21,902 nucleotides of DNA, from the IMG/VR virus record IMGVR_UViG_3300023240_000135, positions 1 through 21,902 of that record. One strand, 5' to 3'. This document shows positions 8,801 through 15,002 of this stretch, one piece after another. Below the pieces are notes generated by a model. That model was given only the letters and a program-made list of their open reading frames with translations. It did not search any database and was not told the DNA's origin. A program made the translations under genes and the position numbers. Source of the stretch: a virus. Within the stretch, counting starts at the first letter, position 1. Every line of letters begins with the position of its first letter.

Positions 8801-9622
8801 TTAAGTAATAGTAGTGGATCAACAGGCTCAAATGGTTCTTCAGGTGAAGTAGGTGAAGCAGGTGCAAGTGCCTTAAGTAATAGTAGTGGATCAACAGGCT
8901 CAAGTGGTACTTCAGGTGAAGCAGGTGAAGCAGGTGAAGCAGGTGCAAGTGCCCTAAGTTCAACCTCAGGCTCAAGTGGTACTTCAGGAGAGGCCGGAGA
9001 AGCAGGGGCAAGTGCCTTAAGTAATAGTAGCGGATCAACAGGTTCAAATGGTTCTTCAGGTGAGGTAGGAGAAGCAGGGGCAAGTGCCTTAAGTTCAACC
9101 TCAGGTTCAAGTGGTACTTCAGGCTCTTCAGGAGTAGATGGAGCTTCAGGGGCAAGTGCCTTAAGCTCTTCTTCAGGCTCAAGTGGTACAAATGGTTCTT
9201 CAGGAGAAGTAGGAGAAGCAGGTGCAAGTGCCTTAAGCTCTTCCTCAGGCTCAAGTGGTACTTCAGGGGCTGAAGGTACATCTGGGGTAACTATAAGTGG
9301 GACAAGTGGTATTAGTGGAGGTGCTTATGTTACTACAAATGCTATGGTAAGAACAGTATCATCAACTTTAGTACAGTCATCGGATTTCACCACAATTGAT
9401 AATACTCTTGAAGAGGTTTACATAGATGGTAGAACCCGTACAACTACATTAAGAGTAGATGATGCAGCATCAGTATACGAACCAACTCGTGGAGATTACC
9501 CTGATAAAATAGTTGGAGGTACTGAAGCTTACGCTGATACCTCCATCTATTTAGGAAGACCCGATATTTGGCTTTTTATCAATGTAAATGGAACCAAATA
9601 CCAATTCCCAGGATATGATTAA
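5810..9622 (+). CDS. Giant proline-free Gly-X-Y (collagen-like) phage fibre protein
   Basis: A 1270-residue fibre with three parts. Residues 1-119 form a globular, probably virion-anchoring head (MGIILRQDKGSELTFTDVDG at the start). Residues about 120-1168 are a continuous triplet repeat with glycine at every third position, built almost only from G, S, T, N, A and E. Residues about 1170-1270 form a non-repetitive C-terminal tip (IYLGRPDIWLFINVNG near the end). Within the repeat, a 24-residue unit (GEV GEA GAS ALS NSS/STS GSx GxN GxS) recurs. SALS occurs about 28 times, and another block with GNAGQSGLSNT about seven. Two non-glycine triplets (ALS and NSS or STS) break the pattern in each unit. 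I see no proline in the repeat, unlike animal collagen. Triple helix or polyglycine-II bundle are both possible. Whether it sits on neck, tail or baseplate is unknown. Confidence 0.85.
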   Translation: MGIILRQDKGSELTFTDVDGNFQSLYYSSSLDGSILTFHFPSSSVTHSVEIGETGFPFTGSAQITGSYGGGFAVTGSSTFDISGNGDEFSIKSAPIQDFPFLLTYATGSGKIGYVKISSGTSGTASTSGRSLTSGTSGTSGVAGSTGESGTTGEGGTSGATGTSGTSGTTGSKGTSGLTLGTSGTSGVGGTSGTSGLSGTSGLSSSSGTNGSSGTVGSSGNAGQSGLSNTAGTSGTSGTSGVDSTSGEAGTAGSSNISNTSGTSGSNGTSGSSGTNGTSGEVGSNGNAGQSGLSNTTGTSGSSGSNGSSGEAGASALSSSSGSSGTNGSSGATGSNGNAGQSGLSNTTGTSGSSGVDGTSGEAGTSGSSNTSGSSGTVGSSGESGTSGSTGSSGTSGATGSNGNAGQSGLSNTTGTSGSSGVDGTSGEAGASALSNSSGSSGTNGTSGATGSNGNAGQSGLSNTTGTSGSSGVDGTSGEAGASALSNSSGSTGSNGTSGEAGEAGASALSSTSGSSGTNGSSGEVGEAGASALSSTSGSSGSNGSSGEVGEAGASALSATSGSSGSNGTSGATGSNGNAGQSGLSNTTGTSGSSGVDGTSGEAGASALSNSSGSTGSNGTSGEAGEAGASALSSTSGSSGTNGTSGEVGEAGASALSNSSGSTGSNGSSGEVGEAGASALSSTSGSSGTNGSSGEVGEAGASALSNSSGSTGSSGTSGEVGEAGASALSNSSGSTGSSGTSGATGSNGNAGQSGLSNTTGTSGSSGVDGTSGEAGTSGASALSNSSGSTGSSGTSGEAGEAGASALSSTSGSSGTNGTSGEVGEAGASALSNSSGSTGSSGTSGEVGEAGASALSSTSGSSGTNGTSGEVGEAGASALSNSSGSTGSNGSSGEVGEAGASALSNSSGSTGSNGSSGEVGEAGASALSSTSGSSGTNGTSGEVGEAGASALSNSSGSTGSNGSSGEVGEAGASALSSTSGSSGSNGTSGEVGEAGVSALSNSSGSTGSNGSSGEVGEAGASALSNSSGSTGSSGTSGEAGEAGEAGASALSSTSGSSGTSGEAGEAGASALSNSSGSTGSNGSSGEVGEAGASALSSTSGSSGTSGSSGVDGASGASALSSSSGSSGTNGSSGEVGEAGASALSSSSGSSGTSGAEGTSGVTISGTSGISGGAYVTTNAMVRTVSSTLVQSSDFTTIDNTLEEVYIDGRTRTTTLRVDDAASVYEPTRGDYPDKIVGGTEAYADTSIYLGRPDIWLFINVNGTKYQFPGYD
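6168..9300 (+). repeat. Triplet-coding minisatellite, 72-bp units
   Basis: DNA of the fibre repeat domain. From about 7230 to 9240 it is a tandem array of imperfect 72-bp units, all in the same reading phase. Units differ mainly by synonymous changes and T/S/N swaps. Before 7230 the repeats are shorter and more varied. Unit boundaries such as GCAAGTGCC(T/C)TAAGT recur nearly unchanged, which is what unequal recombination or slippage would produce. Confidence 0.92.
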
Positions 9623-9632
9623 ATAATATAAA

Positions 9633-9660
9633 AGGAAGAAGATCGAAAGATCTTCTTCTT
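9633..9660 (+). terminator. Hairpin after the fibre gene, GAAA tetraloop
   Basis: GAAGAAGATC (9635-9644) and GATCTTCTTC (9649-9658) form a perfect 10-bp stem closed by a GAAA (GNRA) tetraloop, extendable by a G-U and an A-T pair. The T-tract is weak (TT then GA), so it may terminate only partly or protect the 3' end of the fibre mRNA, while letting some transcription reach the glycosyltransferases. Confidence 0.75.
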
Positions 9661-9720
9661 GATATTTAGAATTTGGCTATTAGTATAATTGTTATTATAT
9701 TGAGGGATAAGAAAAATTAA

Positions 9721-11805
9721 ATGCGAAAACTCCTTTATATTGCCCCCCACCTCTCAACTGGTGGTTTACCCCAATATCTGGTTAAAAAAATAGAACTACT
9801 TAAAAATGACTTTAAAATATATGTTATTGAATGGGTTGATTGTACTGGGGGTAGATTAATAGTAACAAAAAATAAAATTATTGACATAATACCTATCGAT
9901 AGATTTTATACCCTACAAGATGATAAATCAGAATTGTTTGATATTATTAATGATATAAACCCTGATATAATCCACCTAGAAGAAATACCTGAGTATTTTA
10001 TGGGTGATGAGATAGCTAGGAAATTGTATGATGTTAATAGAGATTATTTTATAGTCGAAACCTCACATGACTCCTCAATGGATATCAATAATAAGATATT
10101 CTTCCCAGATAAGTTTATGTTTGTGTCTAATTGGCAAATTAACCAATATAAAAATATTGATATTCCAAAAATATTAGTTGAATATCCTATTGAGTATATT
10201 AGCCGTCCCTGTAGAAATACATCACTAAAAAATCTAGGATTAGATCCAAATAAAAAACACGTACTCCATATTGGATTATTTACTCCACGTAAAAACCAAT
10301 CTGAATTTTTTGAATATGCTAAATCCCTCCCAGATATTGAATTTCATTGTGTAGGTAACCAAGCAGATAATTTTAAATGGTATTGGGAACCCTTAATGAA
10401 AGGCAAACCCGATAATATTACATGGTGGGATGAACGTGTTGATGTAGATAATTTCTACCAATCTATGGATTTATTTTTATTTACATCTCGAGGCACTCAT
10501 AAGGATAAAGAAACTATGCCTTTAGTAATACGTGAAGCAATTTCTTATAAAATCCCTTCATTAATTTATAATTTGGAGGTATATCAAAACTATTTTGATA
10601 GGTTTAAAACTGTATCCTATTTAGATTTTAGCGATAAGAATTACAATAAAGAAATAATTACTCTCCTCTTAAAAACCCAAGTTCCTAAAGTTGTACAAAT
10701 ATCATCTGAAGAATTCTCAAAGATTTCAACAATAGACCCTTCTCTAAGTATAAAACCTCAAGAAGAAGCATATGTTATTTGTACTTACCCAAATACACAA
10801 TCTAGTATAGATACAACTATTAAATGTATTAAATCTTTAAGAAAAGATAGTAAAAGAAAAATTATTATTTCATCACATCATGCAGTTCCTAAAGAACTCC
10901 AAGATATGGTTGATTATGTTTTCTACGAAAAAAACAACACCTTAACTAAACACACGTTTTATTCAAATTATACTTATAGTACTGATATTTTTGATACTAA
11001 CATAAACCTCAGAGGTGAAGATAATGATATATATCATGGTCCTGCATGTTATACATTATTTTACAACCCCGCAACATTTGCTAAAAGTTTAGGGATAAAG
11101 AAACTCCATTATGTTAATTTCGACTACCTTCTTAAAGATGAAGAATACATCAACTATATATCAGAAAAACTAAATAACCATAATACATTTTTTGGTGAAT
11201 ACGAAGCTCAAGAAGGAAAATGTTATTATACATACTTTTTCAGCGCACATCCTGAAGCAATTTTAAATAATTGTAAGTTTATAGAAACTGAAAATCAATA
11301 TAATGATTTAATGGGTGAGTATGGTTCTGAGTCAAATGGGCTTGAAAATTTATACTATCATATTTTTAAAAATAATAAAAATAATTATATTGAACCAAAA
11401 GAAAAATTTAATTTAGATATTATAAAATACTTTGAATTTGAAGACTATTCTAGGGTTGAATATTATACAATACTACCATCAAATATTCCTAATAGATTTT
11501 GTCCTTGGGTTACAATTTCAAATAATATTGAAAATAAATCAATCCATTATACAGTTAAAAGAAATAAAGACTTAATTATTGATAGAAAGTTAAATGTTAC
11601 CGGTAAATTTATATTTTGGGATCTAGTTCCATATAATATAGACGATAACATAATCGTTAATTTTTACATTACAGATTTAACTACTGGGGAGTTTATCAAA
11701 GAATATAATTTTATTCTTAATAAAGATTACTTTTTAAATAACATGCCTAACAATGGTTCCTTTAAATGGAAAGGAGATAGAGGATTATATTTATCTAAAA
11801 ACTAA
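9721..11805 (+). CDS. Multi-domain glycosyltransferase (GT4-type plus a second GT-like domain)
   Basis: Predicted cytoplasmic sugar transferase of 694 aa. Residues 1 to about 320 form a GT-B fold enzyme of the GT4 type. It opens with LLYIAPHLSTGGLPQYLVKK, has the second-domain start VLHIGLFTPRKNQSEF, and keeps a canonical E-X7-E motif (E264-E272 in ETMPLVIRE) that binds the sugar nucleotide. Residues about 350-540 look like a second, GT-A/GT2-like domain (YVICTYPNTQ, then SLGIKKLHYVNFDYLLKDEE); this call is weaker. Residues about 590-694 form a beta-rich tail (IIVNFYITDLTTGEFIKEYN). No signal peptide or membrane segment is seen. The stop codon shares one base with the next start, so the genes are probably co-translated. 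Likely acceptor is the upstream fibre, by context only. Confidence 0.82.
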   Translation: MRKLLYIAPHLSTGGLPQYLVKKIELLKNDFKIYVIEWVDCTGGRLIVTKNKIIDIIPIDRFYTLQDDKSELFDIINDINPDIIHLEEIPEYFMGDEIARKLYDVNRDYFIVETSHDSSMDINNKIFFPDKFMFVSNWQINQYKNIDIPKILVEYPIEYISRPCRNTSLKNLGLDPNKKHVLHIGLFTPRKNQSEFFEYAKSLPDIEFHCVGNQADNFKWYWEPLMKGKPDNITWWDERVDVDNFYQSMDLFLFTSRGTHKDKETMPLVIREAISYKIPSLIYNLEVYQNYFDRFKTVSYLDFSDKNYNKEIITLLLKTQVPKVVQISSEEFSKISTIDPSLSIKPQEEAYVICTYPNTQSSIDTTIKCIKSLRKDSKRKIIISSHHAVPKELQDMVDYVFYEKNNTLTKHTFYSNYTYSTDIFDTNINLRGEDNDIYHGPACYTLFYNPATFAKSLGIKKLHYVNFDYLLKDEEYINYISEKLNNHNTFFGEYEAQEGKCYYTYFFSAHPEAILNNCKFIETENQYNDLMGEYGSESNGLENLYYHIFKNNKNNYIEPKEKFNLDIIKYFEFEDYSRVEYYTILPSNIPNRFCPWVTISNNIENKSIHYTVKRNKDLIIDRKLNVTGKFIFWDLVPYNIDDNIIVNFYITDLTTGEFIKEYNFILNKDYFLNNMPNNGSFKWKGDRGLYLSKN

Positions 11806-12749
11806 TGAGAATATGTCAAGTACACCCCGGATGTGGGATCCCCATCCCTCCTACCAGCTGGGGAGCTATAGAAAAGATAGTATGGGAATTTACTGTAAAT
11901 TTGAAAAAGTTAGGACATGCCGTTGATATTAAATTCCTCAATGAAATAACCCCCTCTGAATATGATATAATTCACTGCCATGTTACTAACCTAGCAGTAG
12001 GATTAGCTGAAAGAGGTATTCCTTATATTTTTCAACTTCATGATCATCACGTTTACTATTTTGGTAAAGATTCACTGACATATAAACAAACATTAAAGGC
12101 AATTGAGGGTTCAATAAAAACTATAGTCCCAGCAAGATTCTTAGTTGATTATTTCAACCATCCAAGAGTAGAATATTTTTCACACGGTGTAAATGTAGAT
12201 AAATTTTATCGAAAAGAAAAAACTACTCCCAAAGAACCAAAATTACTAATGGTTGCTAATAATGGTTTAGCAGGTGATAACACATTTGATAGAAAGGGAT
12301 TTACATATGGTGTAGGTTTAGCAATGTTAAATAATTTACCTATTACAATAGCAGGTCCCTCAAATAATAAGGAGTTTTTTAACACCCATCTCTGGATGTT
12401 AAGTTATTCTAAGTTAAATTTGATTTTTGATATCCATAATGATGAATTATTAGAATTATACCATAAACATGATATATTTATTCACCCTACAATGTTAGAA
12501 GCAGGACACCCCAATTTAACTATGGTTGAAGCTGCTGCTGCTGGTTTACCTATTATAGCTAATTGGGAACATTCAACTGACTTTCATGGGGCTTGGAGAT
12601 CACCACGTGATATTTTTGAAATGGATAAAGGATTAAAAGATATCATAACCAATTGGGATAGTTATAGAAACCAACTAACCCAAACTAGTAAAGAATTATC
12701 ATGGTTAAATCGTTCAATAGAATTAGTTAAATTGTACAAAACCCTATAA
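11805..12749 (+). CDS. GT4-type glycosyltransferase
   Basis: A 314-residue GT-B enzyme expected to move a sugar from a nucleotide donor to a glycan or protein. The N-terminus (MRICQVHPGCGIPIPPTSWG, then AIEKIVWEF) resembles the glycine-rich first loop of GT4 enzymes. IIHCHVTNLAVGLAERGIPY and FQLHDHH follow, typical of this fold. The C-terminal domain begins around residue 145 (PKLLMVANNG) and carries EAGHPNLTMVEAAAAGLPII. The two glutamates there are separated by nine residues rather than the usual seven, so the motif is shifted but recognisable. It is shorter than many GT4 enzymes (350-400 aa). Its start overlaps the previous stop (TAATG) and the next gene begins 4 nt after its stop, making a compact three-gene unit. 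Confidence 0.85.
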   Translation: MRICQVHPGCGIPIPPTSWGAIEKIVWEFTVNLKKLGHAVDIKFLNEITPSEYDIIHCHVTNLAVGLAERGIPYIFQLHDHHVYYFGKDSLTYKQTLKAIEGSIKTIVPARFLVDYFNHPRVEYFSHGVNVDKFYRKEKTTPKEPKLLMVANNGLAGDNTFDRKGFTYGVGLAMLNNLPITIAGPSNNKEFFNTHLWMLSYSKLNLIFDIHNDELLELYHKHDIFIHPTMLEAGHPNLTMVEAAAAGLPIIANWEHSTDFHGAWRSPRDIFEMDKGLKDIITNWDSYRNQLTQTSKELSWLNRSIELVKLYKTL

Positions 12750-12753
12750 CAGT

Positions 12754-13956
12754 ATGAAAGAAATTTTAATAAAAGAGTACAATAATTTAATCAAAGTACC
12801 TAAACCCCCCCTTATAAAACAAAACATTTTCAAATTTGACTTTATTAAAGGTTGTAAATTTGAAGTATTGGGTGATATAAAAGCAAAATATATTGTAAAC
12901 TTTATCAACCAGGATACGGGAGATATAGTTTATGAAAATACAATTACAAATAATATGTGGTGTAAGACCAATATTCAATATTTTATCAAGTATCTAATAA
13001 AGGTTAAAGATGAGAACACCGGGAAAGTTGTATTTGAACATTCATATAATGCCGAGGATCAAAAGATTTATATTCATTTATCTTCTAGTGCTTTAGGTGA
13101 TACATTATCATGGATTTCACATTTGGAAGAATTTAGGAAAATTCATAAATGTAATTTAACTGTATCAACATTTCATAATAAAATGTTTGATGAAAAATAC
13201 CCAAAAATTACTTTCATCAACCCCGGTGTAGAGTTATTTGGTTTATACGCTATGTATGAGATAGGATGGCATTATAGTGAAGGGGGAAAAATAGATTATA
13301 ATAAAAACCCTTTAAATTTTAGAAAAAACCCTTTATCAAAAACAGCAACTGATATTTTAGGTCTTAATTATAAAGAAATAAAACCAAAGCATACATTTAA
13401 AAATACGGGTTCAACCATTGATGGAAAATATGTTTGTATAGCCCCCCATGCTTCATCACACGCTAAATATTGGAACTATGAAGGTGGGTGGCAGAAAGTA
13501 ATAGATTACTTAAATAGTAAAGGTTATAAAGTTGTAATGATTACACAAGAACCTTTAAATGATAAATGGCATGATTCTAAATTAGGAAAAACATTAACTG
13601 GAGTTATTAATAAAACTGGAGATCACCCATTAAGTGAAAGAGCAAATGATTTAATGAATGCTAAAGCTTTTATAGGGTTAGGGAGTGGGTTAAGTTGGTT
13701 AAGTTGGGCTGTGGGGTGTCCAACAATCCTAATCTCAGGATTTAGTGAACCCTACAGTGAATTTGAGGGTTGTGAAAGGATATATACACCTGAAAACAAA
13801 TGTAGGGGTTGTTTTAATTTTACAAAATTAGATGCTGGTGATTGGGAGTGGTGTCCCGAACATAAAAATAGTTCAAGACATTTTGAATGTACTAAAACCA
13901 TCCTACCCCAAGTTGTAATTGATGCTATAGATCGTCAATTATTAAAATTTTCTTAA
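12754..13956 (+). CDS. TibC/BAHT-type O-heptosyltransferase-like protein
   Basis: A 400-residue protein closely resembling the autotransporter strand-loop-strand O-heptosyltransferase family, which attaches heptose to serines of repetitive adhesins. It has an N-terminal beta domain (residues about 25-105, including VNFINQDTGDIVYENTI). The GT9-like catalytic core follows: SSSALGDTLSWISHLEEF near residue 110, KTATDILGLNYKEIKP near 205 and GLGSGLSWLSWAVGCPTILI near 308. Four cysteines, C350, C353, C367 and C379 (C-X2-C-X13-C-X11-C), reproduce the family's metal ('iron finger') motif. No membrane segment is seen. True sugar donor is uncertain: ADP-heptose is the family's known donor, but phage members may use another. 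The stop codon abuts a promoter-like box for the next gene. Confidence 0.85.
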   Translation: MKEILIKEYNNLIKVPKPPLIKQNIFKFDFIKGCKFEVLGDIKAKYIVNFINQDTGDIVYENTITNNMWCKTNIQYFIKYLIKVKDENTGKVVFEHSYNAEDQKIYIHLSSSALGDTLSWISHLEEFRKIHKCNLTVSTFHNKMFDEKYPKITFINPGVELFGLYAMYEIGWHYSEGGKIDYNKNPLNFRKNPLSKTATDILGLNYKEIKPKHTFKNTGSTIDGKYVCIAPHASSHAKYWNYEGGWQKVIDYLNSKGYKVVMITQEPLNDKWHDSKLGKTLTGVINKTGDHPLSERANDLMNAKAFIGLGSGLSWLSWAVGCPTILISGFSEPYSEFEGCERIYTPENKCRGCFNFTKLDAGDWEWCPEHKNSSRHFECTKTILPQVVIDAIDRQLLKFS

Positions 13957-13965
13957 TATTTATAA
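13957..13965 (+). promoter_or_regulatory. Late-promoter-like box TATTTATAA (distal copy)
   Basis: First of two boxes before the gene at 14035, starting right after the heptosyltransferase stop codon. The sequence following it (AAACAAAATAATTACATAA) nearly repeats after the second box, so the promoter region looks duplicated, 52 bp apart. Confidence 0.55.
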
Positions 13966-14008
13966 ACAAAATAATTACATAAATCATCAATTAAGGAGTT
14001 ATTTTTAA

Positions 14009-14017
14009 TATTTATAA
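14009..14017 (+). promoter_or_regulatory. Late-promoter-like box TATTTATAA (proximal copy)
   Basis: Second tandem copy, 17 nt before the ATG at 14035, followed by TAAAATTATTACATAA, almost the same as downstream of the distal copy. Confidence 0.6.
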
Positions 14018-14034
14018 TAAAATTATTACATAAT

Positions 14035-14679
14035 ATGGCTTTAAATTTTACAAACACAGGAGTAGTAACAGGACAACCCGTAGAAGCTTCTCAAATCTCC
14101 CAATCTTTTGATGCGTTTACAGGTGTAAATGCTTATAATATTAACCTTTCTGGTTCTTTATCTGTAACCGGTTCTATATCATCATCACTTGGTTTTGAAG
14201 GAGATTTAACAGGTGAAGCATCAACATCAGTTAGTTCATCATTCGCAGTTAGTTCATCATTCGCAGTTAGTTCATCATTAGCAGTTAGTTCATCATTCGC
14301 AGTTAGTTCATCATTAGCAGTTAGTTCATCATTCGCAGTTAGTTCATCATTAGCAGTAAGCTCATCATTAGCAGTAAGCTCATCATTAGCAGTAAGATCA
14401 ACCCAATTAGAATTTACAAACATAGCAGGAACATTAACATCAGAAGTCTTCCTTAAAGGTACTGCAGTATTTGAAAGTGGTGTGGCAACAGTAACTGATT
14501 TTTCACCACAGTTAGAAGGTAAAACCCTTGGTACTGATTGTTTTGTATTAACAACATACATGGGTACATCAATAAATGGGAGTCCAATTGGAGTAACACT
14601 AAATGAGAGTGGGCATTTAGTATTTAATGAAAAAGGAGAGCAAAGTGAAGAATTCATGTTTATGGTATTTTTCACATAA
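14035..14679 (+). CDS. Short fibre-like protein with SSS(F/L)AV hexapeptide repeats
   Basis: A 214-residue protein. Residues 1-60 (MALNFTNTGVVTGQPVEASQ at the start, then a SLSVTGSISSSLGF strand) look like an attachment segment. Residues about 66-120 hold nine tandem six-residue repeats SSS(F/L)AV, alternating F and L in the first seven. A beta-structured C-terminal head (about 125-214) ends in EFMFMVFFT. Six-residue repeats of this kind occur in trimeric phage fibres and similar beta-helical shafts; left-handed beta-helix is possible, not proven. No transmembrane segment. Lying between the glycosyltransferases and the sheath gene, it is probably a second tail or neck appendage, and its serine-rich shaft is another possible glycan acceptor. 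Confidence 0.72.
   Translation: MALNFTNTGVVTGQPVEASQISQSFDAFTGVNAYNINLSGSLSVTGSISSSLGFEGDLTGEASTSVSSSFAVSSSFAVSSSLAVSSSFAVSSSLAVSSSFAVSSSLAVSSSLAVSSSLAVRSTQLEFTNIAGTLTSEVFLKGTAVFESGVATVTDFSPQLEGKTLGTDCFVLTTYMGTSINGSPIGVTLNESGHLVFNEKGEQSEEFMFMVFFT
14230..14394 (+). repeat. 18-bp tandem repeat, nine copies
   Basis: Unit GTTAGTTCATCATT(C/A)GCA, encoding V-S-S-S-(F/L)-A. The first copies read GTT AGT; the last ones switch to GTA AGC, a synonymous drift suggesting a recently expanded array. Confidence 0.93.
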
Positions 14680-14701
14680 TAATAATTAAAAAGTTTTAAA
14701 A

Positions 14702-14950
14702 ATGGTAAAAAAATTAACACAGGGAGAAATCGATAGTTTAACCAAGCTTCAAAAAAGCTATGCTGAACTAACAACAGTTGTAGGTAATGTTGAGATGCAG
14801 ATATTAGCACTTGAGTTACGTAAAGATCAATTTAAGAATAGTTTATTAAACCTGCAAGAAGGTGAAATTAAATTAGGTAAAGAATTAGAAGATAAATATG
14901 GTGATGGCTCTATTTCTTTGGAAGCTGGTGAATTCACCCCAAATAAATAG
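14702..14950 (+). CDS. Small coiled-coil protein, unknown function
   Basis: An 82-residue, highly charged protein. Residues about 5-68 show heptad-like spacing of L, I and V (LTKLQKSYAELTTVVGNVEM, then ILALELRKDQFKNSLLNLQE), indicating a helical hairpin or coiled coil. There is no cysteine, signal peptide or membrane segment. Its position just before the sheath gene suggests a tail assembly helper or chaperone, similar to small coiled-coil proteins found among structural genes of other T4-like phages, but that is context only. The ATG follows TTTTAAAA without Shine-Dalgarno. Confidence 0.75.
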   Translation: MVKKLTQGEIDSLTKLQKSYAELTTVVGNVEMQILALELRKDQFKNSLLNLQEGEIKLGKELEDKYGDGSISLEAGEFTPNK

Positions 14951-14969
14951 TTTTTGAGGAAAAATTACA

Positions 14970-14978
14970 TATTTATTA
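14970..14978 (+). promoter_or_regulatory. Late-promoter-like box TATTTATTA before the sheath gene
   Basis: One mismatch from TATTTATAA. It is followed by the same A-rich tail (TCAAAATAATAA) seen after other copies, 24 nt before the ATG at 15003. Confidence 0.5.
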
Positions 14979-15002
14979 TCAAAATAATAACAACTATATA
15001 AA

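Noticed and set aside
7230-9240. CRISPR-like array
   Set aside because: Units are contiguous, coding and without unique spacers; no cas genes are present.
6573-9281. Very long open frame (902 codons) on the - strand opposite the fibre
   Set aside because: Its Leu/His/Tyr-rich product is an artefact of the triplet repeat, which avoids stop codons on the opposite strand; no promoter or start context supports it.
9320-9622. Diversity-generating retroelement target at the fibre tip
   Set aside because: No reverse transcriptase and no template repeat matching the tip were found in this window.
14133-14810. Minus-strand frame with repeated NDELTA text opposite the hexapeptide gene
   Set aside because: Repeats are the reverse complement of the 18-bp array, and the frame spans two convincing + strand genes.
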